Under the pieces are notes generated by a model. That model saw only the letters and a program-made list of their open reading frames with translations, was not told where the DNA came from and searched no databases. Of a stretch of 64,000 nt of DNA, positions 22,862 to 33,250 are shown in pieces; the first letter of the stretch is position 1; each line of letters opens with the position of its first letter. A program made the translations under genes and the position numbers. The stretch is taken from the NCBI RefSeq assembly GCF_004664715.2, contig NC_051084.1:58709334-58773333 (forward strand), given 5' to 3'. The DNA is from Peromyscus leucopus (Eukaryota; Chordata; Mammalia; Rodentia; Cricetidae).

Positions 22862-23006
22862 CTGCCATGTCAATGGCAAAAGGCCTGTCTTCTCTCCACC
22901 CGGTGTACCAGCCGACAACTTTGCCATTTTTCACCAATGGACGTTCATAGCGTCGCCCGCCAACTAGGCCCACAGGCCAGACGGAGACCTTGCGGGTGGT
23001 CCTCAT
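22862..23006 (-). CDS. B3GAT2: internal coding exon of B3GAT2 (beta-1,3-glucuronyltransferase 2)
   Basis: This is the only convincing protein-coding segment. On the minus strand a pyrimidine-rich tract ending in TTTTGCAG precedes ATGAGGACC, and the exon ends GACATGGCAG followed by GTGAGCAG, so acceptor and donor are both consensus. The exon is 145 nt: 48 codons plus one base, entering in phase 0 and leaving in phase 1. It begins [17 protein letters not shown], includes [19 protein letters not shown], and ends RPFAIDMAG. That is the central part of the Golgi type II membrane glucuronyltransferase family (GT43), closest to B3GAT2/GlcAT-S rather than B3GAT1 or B3GAT3. The enzyme transfers glucuronic acid from UDP-GlcA to terminal galactose, making the precursor of the HNK-1 carbohydrate epitope. 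The metal-binding DDD motif lies in the exon before this one and the catalytic region in the exon after, both outside the window. It is probably coding exon 2 of 4; that numbering is from knowledge of the gene, not from this sequence. The frame stays open past the acceptor, so the nearby upstream ATG (23043-23045) is a chance extension. Confidence 0.95.
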
Positions 23007-23165
23007 CTGCAAAAGGGGAAAGAGATCTGCGTGAGTTTTGTTCATGTGTCATGACCTACGTTCGAGGAATGGAGCTACCATGGTTTCAGAACTTTAAGGT
23101 TTCCAAACAGAATCTCCTACCCTAGTTCACTGTCATTGGCCCAAGGCCTAAGGGAAAAGAACTCA

Positions 23166-23283
23166 CTGGGTGTAGTGGAACATGCTTTTCATCCCAGTAC
23201 TTGAGAGGCAGAGACTGGTGGACCTCTGTGAGTTCGAGACCAAGCAGAGCTACATAGACCCTGTCCCAAAAGAAAAAAAGAAA
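23166..23283 (+). mobile_element. B1 SINE
   Basis: Forward order CTGGGTGTAGTGGAACATGC, CATCCCAGTACTT, GTGAGTTCGAGACC and CATAGACCCTGTCCC, then an A-rich tail, 160 bp upstream of the exon acceptor. Confidence 0.9.
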
Positions 23284-23491
23284 CTATAAACTAGGTGCCA
23301 ATGCCCAAATATCACATATTTGAAATCTACCTGGGATAATTAAATGTTTTCCATTTGTCTCAAAATTGAATCTTTAAACTTCCTGTCTTCTAAAATGAGT
23401 CACTTTATTCCCAGAAAACTTGATGATTCAATAAGTGATGTCACTCAGAATGACTTTCTCCAAAGTTTTCATTTCTGTAGACACATACCTT

Positions 23492-23590
23492 GCCTGGGAG
23501 GTAGAGGAAGGCAGATCTCTGGGAGTTCAAGGCAAGCCTGGTCTAAGTAAAGGGCAACATAGTGAAACCATGTAAAAAAAAAAACTGCAA
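23492..23590 (+). mobile_element. B1 SINE fragment
   Basis: GCCTGGGAGGTAGAGGAAGG, GCAGATCTCTGGGAGTTC, GCCTGGTCTAAG and an A10 tail. The 5' part is missing. Confidence 0.78.
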
Positions 23591-24625
23591 AAGAAAAATG
23601 CCAACTCACCAACAGAGGCAAATTTATCTTGATAACAATAGACTTCCTGGCAGAAACCCTGACTGCTCCAGAAGCATGCCATGATGTAGGTCAGGCCTTG
23701 AAAATAGACATACTTGACAACTAAGATTATGCCCAGCAAAATTATCTTTTTAAAGTGATGAGGAAATAAAGACCTTCTAAGACAAGCACAAACTAAAAAA
23801 TAAATAAAGGTGGCAGCACACTGCAGAATAAACTTAGAGGAATTGTGTACAAAGGGAAATAAGATACTAACAAGGGACAGAATAAATTTCATGAGGAAAA
23901 GATAAACAAATAAAAGCCTGTAACAAATTAATCATCATTTTGGCAGACCAGAAAAACTTTATGATAGATAACAGAAGATGAACAAATTACATTTGAACCA
24001 ATTGAAAAGGACACTAGTACAAGAATCAGCAAGTTCTGCTCAATAACAGCCTAATGTAAATACATTTAACTTTCCCCCTTAAAAGATGAAGATTAGCTGG
24101 TTGGTTAAAAAACAACAATAACAAAAAGAAAACCAACAAACAAGAGCTGACTCATGGGTAATGATGAACTGAAAGGAAAGGGTTGGAAAATTATGTTCCA
24201 GACAAAGGGAAACTAAACACAAGTCAGAAGGTGACACCTGACAACAAACCATACTCATGTCTAACAGAGTAAGCTTGAAGGGAAAATTTGTCAGACAAGA
24301 TAAAGAAGCAATAATCCATAAAAGACATAACAATTACAAATATACATACCAAACATTGACATATTGAATTTTGCAATACATGCAATTGCACATAAGGGCC
24401 AGATGAGTCCAGATGTCCATAATCATCAGTGACTGAATAACTGTCTCCAAATAGGTCATTCGGAAAACAAGCAACTTTGGGGTTAATTGCACCGTAGATG
24501 AAATGGACTTCAGAGACATCTACTGAACATTCTGTCAGAGTGCAAACTATAGGTTTTTTTTTTTTTTTTTTCCAGCATCCCATGGGACTTTCTCTAAACA
24601 GAAGATGGTTTAGGCCATAACACAA

Positions 24626-24982
24626 TCTTAGTTACTTTATCATTTCTGTGATCAAATGAGCTGACAAAAGCGACTTAAGAGAGAAAGGCTTTACTTTTAT
24701 TTTGGCTTACAGTTCCAGGGAGTTGTAGTCTACCATGACACTAAGAATAACTGGCGTCAGGCAGGGGAGGCAGTGTGGTAGGCGCAGGAAGTACGTCCAC
24801 ACTTGGGAAGCAGAGGGAATCAGGAAGTAAGGCTGGGTCATAAGACCTCAAGGTAGTTCTCAATAAGTCACGGCAAGGCTCCACCTCTTAAAGATTCTAA
24901 GATCTTCCCAAACAATGCCACCAGCTAGGGACCAAGTGTTCACATACATGAGCCTATGCGGGACATTTTACGTGTCAACTGT
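24626..24982 (+). repeat. rodent medium-reiterated repeat
   Basis: Same family and order as 10960-11332, with a clearer end: CCACCAGCTAGGGACCAAGT, ATGAGCCTATGCGGGACATT. Inserted in ancient L1. Confidence 0.7.
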
Positions 24983-26137
24983 AAAAGTCAGTCTTAAATT
25001 CCTAAGAATGAAACTCACTTCTTTTGTATTATCAGATAATATTAGACTAAAACTAGGAATAAATAGCAAGAGAAACTATAACAAAATGTGGAGATTGAAC
25101 AATATGCTCTTGAATGATCAGTGAGTAGATCATTGGGAAATCAGGGAGGCAATTACAGCTTCTTAGACTGAAATTAAAATGGAAACAAACCAATTCCAAC
25201 CTTTGGGACAAGCAAAGAGATTTTTTTTGTGAAGAGATTTCTAAGAAGAAATTTTGCAACTATGAATGCTTACACGACAAACAGCAACGATACAGACAGA
25301 TAACTTAATGATTCACCTAACGCTGTAGCAAAACAAGAATAGACCAAACACCACATGAGTAAATGGAAAGAAATAATAAACATCAGGGTAGAAATGAATC
25401 AAATGGAGACTAAAAGGACAACATAAGGAATCAATGAAACAAAGAGTTGGTTCTCTGAAAACATGAACGAAATTGTCCAACATAAGCCAAGGGAAGACCC
25501 AAATGCTTATAGATTTTGAAAGGGAACATTAGAGTAGATACCAATGAAACCCAGAGGATCATTAGGGAACACTTCAAAAAACATGTTCCAAAAACATGGA
25601 AAAACTAAAAGGAACAGATGAATTCCTAGTCCTATATGATCTATCAAAACTAAATCAAGAGGATGCAAACAATTTACACAGCTATGTAATGAGCAATGAG
25701 ATTGAAGCCATAAGTTTCTCAAGAAGATAAAGCCATGGTCAGGCCAATTCATTACTCATTCTACCAGACCTTTGACAAATTCCAACATCTCTTCATGATA
25801 AAATTCCAGAAGAAAAAGTAATAGAAGGAGAATATTTTAATATTATAAATGAAAACCTTACAGCATCATTACACTGAGTGAGGAAAACCTTCAAGTATTT
25901 CCTCTAAAATCAGGACTGAGACAAAATATCTACCTTCTCCCCCTTTAATCAATAAGTTGATTATTGTTCTAACTTTTAGAACAGTAAGGCAATGGAAAGA
26001 GGTGAAATAGGAAAATAGGAAAGGAAGGACTCAATATTCCTATTTGGAAAAGGCTTAAAAGATACTAAAGGCCTCTCCAAAAAACTCTTAGTTTAAGAGT
26101 TTTAATACTTTTACCTAAGTACCAAAATACAAAATTC

Positions 26138-26526
26138 TTGGTTAGGGTTACTATTGCTGTGATGAAACACCATGACCAAAAGCAAGTTGGGGAGAAAAGG
26201 GTTTATTTGGCTTATGCTTCCACATCACTGTTCATCATTGAAGGAAGTCAGGGCAGAAACTGGAACAGGGCAGGAATCTGAAGGCAGGAACTGACGCAGA
26301 GGCCATGAAAGAGTGCTGCTTACTGGCTTGTTCCTCACAGCTTGCTCAGCCTGCTTTCTTATAGAACCCAGGACCACCCACAATAGTCTGGGCCCTCCCA
26401 AAATAATTAAGAAAATGTCCTACAGGCTTGCCTACAGTCCAATCTTATGTAGGTATTTTCTTAATTGAGATCCCTTTTTCTCAGATGATTTTAACTTGTG
26501 TCAAGTTGACACAAAACTGTCTAGCA
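26138..26526 (-). repeat. rodent medium-reiterated repeat, possible 8-bp duplication
   Basis: TTGGTTAGGGTTACTATTGC to GTTGACACAAAACTGTCTAGCA, the family that also covers 62955-63355 in the opposite orientation. Flanks caaaattc (26130-26137) and caaaaatc (26527-26534) match 7 of 8. L1 reads through on both sides. Strand is assigned relative to 62955. Confidence 0.72.
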
Positions 26527-27079
26527 CAAAAATCAACATATTAAAAATTAGTAGCTTTTCTATATAATAATAATGAACTTGCTAGGAAAGAAACCAGGAC
26601 ACAATCACATTCACAATAGACCCCCCCAAAATAAAAATAAATCTAGGAGGTGAAATATCTATAAGAAAAGTTTAAGACACTGAAGGAAGAAATTGGAGAA
26701 AACTCTAGAAGAGGTAAAGACTTTTAATGCTTGAAGATTGGGAGACTTTTTATTATGAACATAGCTATATGACTGAAAAGCAATCTACAGACTCAATACA
26801 ATTCTTATCAAAATGATGACATTATTCATAGAAATACAGAAACAAAATTCTTAAATTCATATGGAGGCACAGAAGACTATGAATAAGAAAAGCAATCCAA
26901 TTTAAAAGGAAAATTGTGGCTGGTGCCGTAATCCTAGACCTCAAATTACACTACAGAGAGACAGGGACAGCACAATTTGGGCACCAAAACAAGACATGTG
27001 GACCAGTGGAAAAGAGAACCCAGCAGCAAGTTCACCAAGCCTCAGTCACGAATATTTGACAAAGATGTAAAGTACATTG

Positions 27080-27454
27080 TGCTGTGGGATGTTCTGTATG
27101 GCAAATGTGTTGTTCTGATTGGTTAATAAATAAAACACTGATTGGCCAGTAGCCAGGCAGGAAGTATAGGCAGGACAAGGAAAGAGGAGAATTCTGGGAA
27201 GTGGAAGGCTGAGGCAGAGAGACACTGCCAGCCTCCGCCATGACAAGCAACATGTAAAGATACCGGTAGGCCACGAGCCATGTGGCAACTTATAGATTAA
27301 TATAAATGGGTTAATTTAAGATATAAGAACAGTTAGCAAGAAGCCTGAGCCATTAGGCCAGTTTAAATAATATAAGCGTCTGTGTGTTTATTTTATAAGT
27401 GGGCTGTGGGACTGCCGGGGTTTGGTGGGAGCTGGAGAGAAAACTCCAGCTACA
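27080..27454. mobile_element. solo LTR, family A, with perfect 6-bp duplication
   Basis: A 375-bp element starting TGCTGTGGGATGTTC and ending CTCCAGCTACA. Flanks are acattg at 27074-27079 and 27455-27460, identical. It shares AAGATACCGGTAGGCCAC, ATATAAGAACAGTTAGCAAG and GAGAGAAAACTCCAGC with 17969-18336. It sits inside the ancient L1. Confidence 0.87.
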
Positions 27455-27483
27455 ACATTGAAAGAGAGAGGCAGTTCCTTCCA

Positions 27484-27655
27484 GAAATGGGGTTAGAGAG
27501 ATGTCTCAGTGGTTAAGGGTGCAACTACATCCTCCTGAAATTCCACCCCCAGGAAGATCCCACTGCCTCCACAGGCAACTGCACTCACATGCGTGTACTG
27601 TTCCCACCGCCCCTTACAGACACGTAACTGAAAAAATCAGAAAAATCAATTAAAG
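27484..27655 (+). mobile_element. B2/B3-type SINE
   Basis: GGGGTTAGAGAGATGTCTCA, GTGGTTAAGGGTGC, then ACAGGCAACTGCACTCACAT and an A-rich end. The tRNA-like head is clear. Confidence 0.83.
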
Positions 27656-27751
27656 AAAGAATCAGTGCTGGATATCCAATTGCAGAAGAACAACACTAGT
27701 TCCATATAGTTCACTCTGCACCAAAATTCAAAATGGATCAAAGACCTTAAT

Positions 27752-27752
<1 letters not shown>

Positions 27753-27794
<42 letters not shown>

Positions 27795-27817
27795 AGGGAG
27801 GGAGGGAGGGAGGGAGG

Positions 27818-27893
<76 letters not shown>
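27753..27893. repeat. (GA)n(GGGA)n(GA)n compound microsatellite
   Basis: About 17 GA units, then GGGA units (27786-27823), then about 35 GA units. The Leu/Ser/Pro-rich minus-strand frame across it is an artefact. Confidence 0.97.
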
Positions 27894-28267
27894 AACACTG
27901 GAACTGTTAGATTAAAACATTGGGAAAACACTTTATAATGCATGCACAGGCAAAGAGTTTCGGAAAAGGAAACAACAGCAAGAATTGACAAATGGGACCA
28001 CATGAAATCAAAAACTTCTGCACAGAGAAAGACACATGCAGCAGGACAAAGAGACAGCCTCCAGGACGGGAGAGAAATCTTCGTCAACTAAACGTCTGAC
28101 AAGGGATTAATATCTGTAAAGACCTAAATAAAATTAAACATCAAAACAAATCATCCAATCAATAAATGGGAAAATGGAACTGGCAATTCTCAAAAGCAGA
28201 AACAATTAATACATGAGATAAATGTTTAACATCCTTAACCAGGGGGGAAATGAAAAATCAGAACCAA

Positions 28268-28428
28268 ACTGAGAGCCAGGCATGGTGGCACAGGCCTTTA
28301 ATCCCAGTACTTGGGAGGCAGAAGCAGGTGAGTTTGAGGACAGTATAGTTTAAAGAATGAGTCCCAGACTTGCTAAGGCTACATAGTAAGATCATGTCTT
28401 AAAATAAATAAATGAATAAAAATTAAAA
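28268..28428 (+). mobile_element. B1 SINE
   Basis: AGCCAGGCATGGTGGCACAG, CTTTAATCCCAGTACTTGGG, TACATAGTAAGATCATGTC and an AAATAAATAAATG tail, inserted in L1. Confidence 0.9.
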
Positions 28429-29154
28429 ACTACACTGAGATTATATTTCACAATAGTTATGATGACTACAAACGGGGGAAATGCTAGCAAGAATGTGTGT
28501 GTGGGGGAAACAAGAGCCTCATTTACTGCTAGTGAGGATTTAAATTAATCCAGCAACTGGAGAAATCAGTATGAGGATTCCTCAAAACATTAAAAATGTA
28601 TCTACACTATGGTCCAGCGATACAGCCCCTGGGCATATACCTGAAGGAATTGGGGTCAGCACACCACACATATACTTGTCCAACCACATCGACTGTAGCA
28701 CTGTTCACAGTACCAAGACATGCAGTCAGTCCAGGTGTGTATCAACAGATAAATGGACAAAGAACTGTGAGATAGACAGACACACAGTGTAGTTCTATTC
28801 ATCCATCAAAAATATAATTTTTATGTCATTCCCAGGAAAAGGGGTGAAGCTAGAAATCATCCTGTCAAGTTCAATAAGCCAGACTCAAAACTCCAAATAG
28901 CATGTGTTTTTCTCATAGGTGAGCTCTAGATTTAAAAATATATTAAAAATGCATGGATGGAGAACAATTGTAAAGACCCTAAAAGTCCCTGTATAGAGTA
29001 TGAGAAAGCTGGAGTTGGAAGAGGCTGGTGGGGCAGGGATCCATAGCATGTCTAGGATGTTATTCAGAACCAGAAGACATAACAAACTCTGATGCTCTAC
29101 AATGACAATATTCGCAATAACATGGCCTGATTGTCTATGTGACAGGATATATAA

Positions 29155-29192
29155 GGGTTCTCAACCTGTGGGTCACGACCCCCCAAAGGTAT
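29155..29192 (+). mobile_element. URR1 fragment
   Basis: GGTTCTCAACCTGTGGGTCA followed by CGACCCCCCAAAGG is the terminal part of URR1. The rest is absent. Confidence 0.65.
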
Positions 29193-29335
29193 TATATACT
29201 TCCTGGCTTGGTTCGACTGTACTCTGCAACTAGGAACCACAGCCATCGCATCCTGTCTTAAGGACATTTTGTCTTGTACTTTATGTAAGTAATGAGGAAA
29301 CTAACAATATAGATACATAACTAAATGCCCCTCAA

Positions 29336-29337
<2 letters not shown>

Positions 29338-29382
<45 letters not shown>
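29338..29382. repeat. (GC)n(CA)n microsatellite
   Basis: ACGCGCGCG leads into about 19 CA units. Confidence 0.95.
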
Positions 29383-29384
<2 letters not shown>

Positions 29385-29582
29385 AAAGGACATAAAAGAA
29401 CAGGGACTATCTGTGGGGCATAAGGGCACCAGTGGGAGGATATAACAAACAAGGAAGGATAATGAGATACGAATAGATTGGAAGTACAGAGATACACATG
29501 ATTGACAATGTCATTTGAAACTCATTATTATGTATGCTAATTTTTAAAAAATTATAAAAAGTGACAATAAAATGATTATAAG

Positions 29583-30960
29583 TTGAGAAATTTTTTTTTA
29601 TGAAAAGAAAGGAGAATGATTTACTAGGGGAGTTTTTCCAACGCAATTGGAATGCAAGTCATGGCATGAGAGTGAAGTAATTAGATCTCCCATTAGCCCA
29701 GCATTCCAATTCTATTTATTATTAACAACCCACCTTGTTCTAAAAAGATTTAAGGGCGTGAAGCATCCCAGGCAATGAAAGTCTCATTGCATTGTTCTCC
29801 CTCAAATGTGAAATGACTATTTTTATAGTTTCTGTTACTTTTATACTAAATCATTTACAATTACCTTGTGCTAGCTCATATCAACTTTTATGGTAATTTT
29901 TAAAAAAAGTTCCACTGAGTTTTAACTCTAAGTGCAGCAAAGTGTACAGGCCATCCTTTTGGGAATCACTGCACAGTTAGGGTCCGTTTTCAGCTCCCCT
30001 TGATACAGGGCTGAGCATCTGTATGGCTGCTTTGATATGACTTATTAAGTTCTTCCCCTTTCTCCTGCTGTCTATGGACATCTATTTGCTGTAAAAAGTA
30101 CCTAATTGCTATGGTACAGGTGAAATCATCTTTGAACTTTTGCCAGAAAAAAAGTTGGTTGTGCACATCTGTGTGGGCTTGCTTCTAGAAGCTCTGATGC
30201 ACTGTTTGTCCGTGCATTAATGTGGGGAGCCAAAGTCGTGTGGTTCTGGTCAATCACAGCTTTGTAAGTCCCTGACCAGGTTGTGTGGGTCCCCTGACAG
30301 TTTCCTTCACTTCTGAAGTTATTTCCATAGTCCCGTGTCCTCTGCATTTCCATGTGAAGTTCACACTTTGCCAGTTTCAGCACCGACTGCTCCAGCATGG
30401 AGCTGACACATGGATTTGGCAAGAACAGTGCCTTCACCATAATGACCTTCCCCAGGCGCATGGCTACTCTCTCTCCCTTCATTGGGCTCTTTCTGGACTC
30501 GGCTCTTGATTGGACTTCAGGAATGTTTCAGTGATCTAAGTCCTGGATCAGTCATAATGAATCCCAGGCAATCTATTTAATATATGTGCATGCCTGGTCT
30601 TCTCTGTACTTTGGTCAAAAAAAAAAAAAAAAAACGGAGACCATTTACCAAAGTTTTCACATCGTAACCCAATTTACTACACATTCAAGTTCTTCCTCAC
30701 ATACTTCGGGCAGTGAAAAATATGTCCTTGTCTTCCAAGCACACAGAGAACCCAGTTCAATTTGGCACACGTGTTATTTTCATTAACAGAATGGCTTATA
30801 TCTTTAAGACACTAAAAATAGCACCTCATGTTTTTGTGTGTATGTGTGTGGGGGGGGAGGGTGCAATATTTAATCTCTTACCCTTCCCTTCCACCCCCAG
30901 AGCACTAAAGTTTTAAATCTGTGACAGATTAGTGAGCAGACCAACCGCAGATTTCTGTCT
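29583..30960. other. no gene; possible non-coding conserved stretch inside
   Basis: No recognised repeat apart from an A18 run at 30617-30634. 29660-29900 is AT-rich with TAATTAGA and ATTTATTATTAAC motifs. Confidence 0.4.
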
Positions 30961-30965
30961 TTCAA

Positions 30966-30987
30966 TGTTTTCTTTTAAAATTTTATT

Positions 30988-31030
<43 letters not shown>

Positions 31031-31215
31031 TACACACAGTACATGCAGCATATGAGTGCAGGTGTCTGTGGGGGCCAAAAGAAGGAGCTAGGTTCTTTGG
31101 AACTAACCTTCCAGGCCACTGAGAGCATCCCGATATGGGTGCGGGGGATTGAACTCGGGTCCTTGGGAGTAAGAGCTGCATGTGCTCCTACTCTCTGGGC
31201 CATCACGTTAGCTCC
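30966..31215 (-). mobile_element. B3-type SINE with GT microsatellite
   Basis: Reverse orientation: TTTTAAAATTTTATTCC, (GT)n at 30990-31028, then GGGGGATTGAACTCGGGTCC and TCTCTGGGCCATCACGTTAG. Confidence 0.82.
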
Positions 31216-31397
31216 TCTGTGTCCTCTTGGTAGTGCATGAAGTTGTGCTCTGCATTCAACATCCCAAACAATGCTTGTCAAGCTTGGACACGCCACGGAC
31301 CCACTTAACTGTGGGCCCAACAAGTTGTGCTGGGGATATAGAGGAGGTGCAGTCGCAATCAAAGAGGAAGGATAAGAACAGAAGGCAAGACTATTCG

Positions 31398-31536
31398 AAG
31401 GTGCTGGTGAGAGAGAAGGCTCAGGGGTCTGAGGTACAGGCCTGACCACCTGAACTCGATCCTCAGATCCCACAAGGTGGCAGGAGAGGGAAGACTCCTA
31501 AGAGCTGTCTTCTGACTTCCATATAGATACACTACA

Positions 31537-31584
<48 letters not shown>
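31398..31584 (+). mobile_element. B2/B3-type SINE ending in (CA)n
   Basis: GAGAGAAGGCTCAGGGGTCT, TGAACTCGATCCTCAGATCC, CTTCTGACTTCC and a CA tract (about 31537-31584). Confidence 0.82.
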
Positions 31585-31586
<2 letters not shown>

Positions 31587-31680
31587 GCAGTTGCAATGGC
31601 TACAAAGACATACAATAAATACGACTGATAAGCAAAAATGTTTCTAAAACATAAAAAGAGAAACTGTCATTGACAAAATA

Positions 31681-31906
31681 AGCTAGGGCTAGGGAGATGA
31701 CACAGTTGCTGAATAAGCGTAAGGACCGGAGTTTGGATCCCCAGAATCCACGCAGAGCTAATGAAGGCGGCACATGTCTGCAGACACAGTGCTTTTGTTG
31801 CAAGATGGAGACAGAATCCCCAGAAGACTGTTAGGCTCTTAACAAATAAGAGACCCTGTGTCAAATAATATGAAAGGCAAGGGCTAGCATCCATGGTTGT
31901 CCTCTG

Positions 31907-31954
<48 letters not shown>

Positions 31955-31955
31955 G
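31681..31955 (+). mobile_element. composite tRNA-derived SINE ending in (CA)n
   Basis: Forward order GGCTAGGGAGATGACACAGT, GGATCCCCAGAATCCACGC, GAGACCCTGTGTC, GTCCTCTGATAC and a (CA)n tail at 31908-31952, then a G-rich stretch. Confidence 0.78.
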
Positions 31956-31959
31956 GGTG

Positions 31960-33034
31960 GGGTGGGGTGGAGAACAGCCCACAACTATAGGTCAGCTAAG
32001 AATGGGACGATTAAGCCTGGCCATAGAATTTAAGCTGGATTAGTGTAGGCTTTTCATTTAAACTAGGCCATGAAAGTCGCACAGGATTCTGCCCACAGAC
32101 TAAAGATGGACCTGTGAGCAGATCGGGCTAACGTCAGCTGGTATTTCACTTTTGCCGAGGGCAGGGTGCTGAGATGATGGGCAGGACCATAGGAAGCCAG
32201 GCGATGCTACAGGGTGACGTTTGCAAGTGTGATAATTTTTGTTCTTTTTACGAGATTGTCATTTAAATAGCTAAACCGTTGACTAGGTCCTGCAGCCCTT
32301 GCCTTCTGGCAGAGCATTGGGATTCAATGGGGGAAGGCATTGACACCGAATCAGATACTCAGTGCTTCCATACAGGACCACTGTCCTCTAAAGAGCAGGG
32401 ACATTTCAAAGGAAAATAGCACAGCTATTTACAGGGCTTCTTCCTTCCCCCTGGGATGTCACCTTTGCTCTGTCCTTTCACTCAGCCTACGTGCCCTAAG
32501 GAGTCCTTGGCTGCAGCTGGGCTCCGAAGGGGGAAAATGTGACAGCAGATTACGACTGCCAGTACGAGCTCCCTCTAACAACTGAAACATTCTCCACCTT
32601 TTAAAGCTTTGTCGCTTTCCTAATGCAAGATATGTTATAAAAAATGTAAAATAGCATTTACATAACAGTCGCAACTTCAGGTACCTGATGTGAGTCCCAA
32701 TCTAAAAATAGGAATAAATCGAGGAGCATGAAGGAGAAGGAGTTACAATATTATGAACAGGTCTGACCCCGAAAGGCACTGTCTTCCTATTTACTCAATA
32801 CCAGTGCAATATTCCGTCAGCTAATCCTCCTGCCACAGCTTTCAATTAAATGGACAGGGTGGGCAGGGCTTGAATAGCAATGTTAAGCAGCTAAATTCAC
32901 ATCACCACAGCCTCAATGTTACAAAGGACACACAAGATTCAGTTAGTATTTCCTCACGTTTTTTTCTCCAAGCAATTATAATAATTTACTATAAGAAAAG
33001 TTACACGGATATGGTAGCCATCTTAAAATATTTT
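31960..33034. other. no recognised feature
   Basis: Unique-looking DNA with AT-rich motifs near 32225-32290 and 32810-32860. No supported exon. Confidence 0.42.
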
Positions 33035-33250
33035 TATTCATTGCATTTTTGTTCTTTCTTTCATTGAAAATGATTTTTTTTTCATACACTATATCCTGAT
33101 TACATTTCCCCCTCCCTCTTCTTCTCCCAGTTCCTCTCCAGCTCCCCTCCCATCCAGATCCATCCCCTTTCTTGCTCTCATTAGAAAACAAACAGGCAGC
33201 TAAGAGATAATAACAAAATAATAGTATGAAAGAAATTCCAGGCAAATGGC
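33035..33250 (-). mobile_element. rodent L1 3' end
   Basis: In reverse orientation, TTTTCATACACTATATCCTG, TTTCCCCCTCCCTC, CCATCCAGATCCATCCCC and CTCATTAGAAAACAAACAGG match the common 3' end of rodent L1 (Lx-type). Confidence 0.72.

Larger units (their letters stand above)
23591..29130 (+). mobile_element. ancient L1 mosaic, inter-ORF/ORF2 to 3' end
   Basis: Plus-strand L1 order can be followed: GAGGAAATAAAGACCTTCTAAG (about 23760), the endonuclease region near 24120-24360, reverse-transcriptase region near 25500-25990 and 26531-27065, C-terminal ORF2 near 27720-28220, and the late ORF2 and 3' end at 28430-29130 (CCCTGGGCATATACC, AAATGGACAAAGAAC). Interruptions are a repeat at 24626, another at 26138, an LTR at 27080, a B2-type SINE at 27484, a GA tract and a B1 at 28268. 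All frames are destroyed. Confidence 0.72.

Noticed and set aside
27728..28087. Leu/Ser/Pro low-complexity protein
   Set aside because: It is the translation of the GA/GGGA microsatellite within an old L1.
30913..31473. 186-codon minus-strand frame, the longest in the window
   Set aside because: It runs through a B3 SINE and a GT microsatellite (poly-His/Thr run). No splice signals or family similarity.
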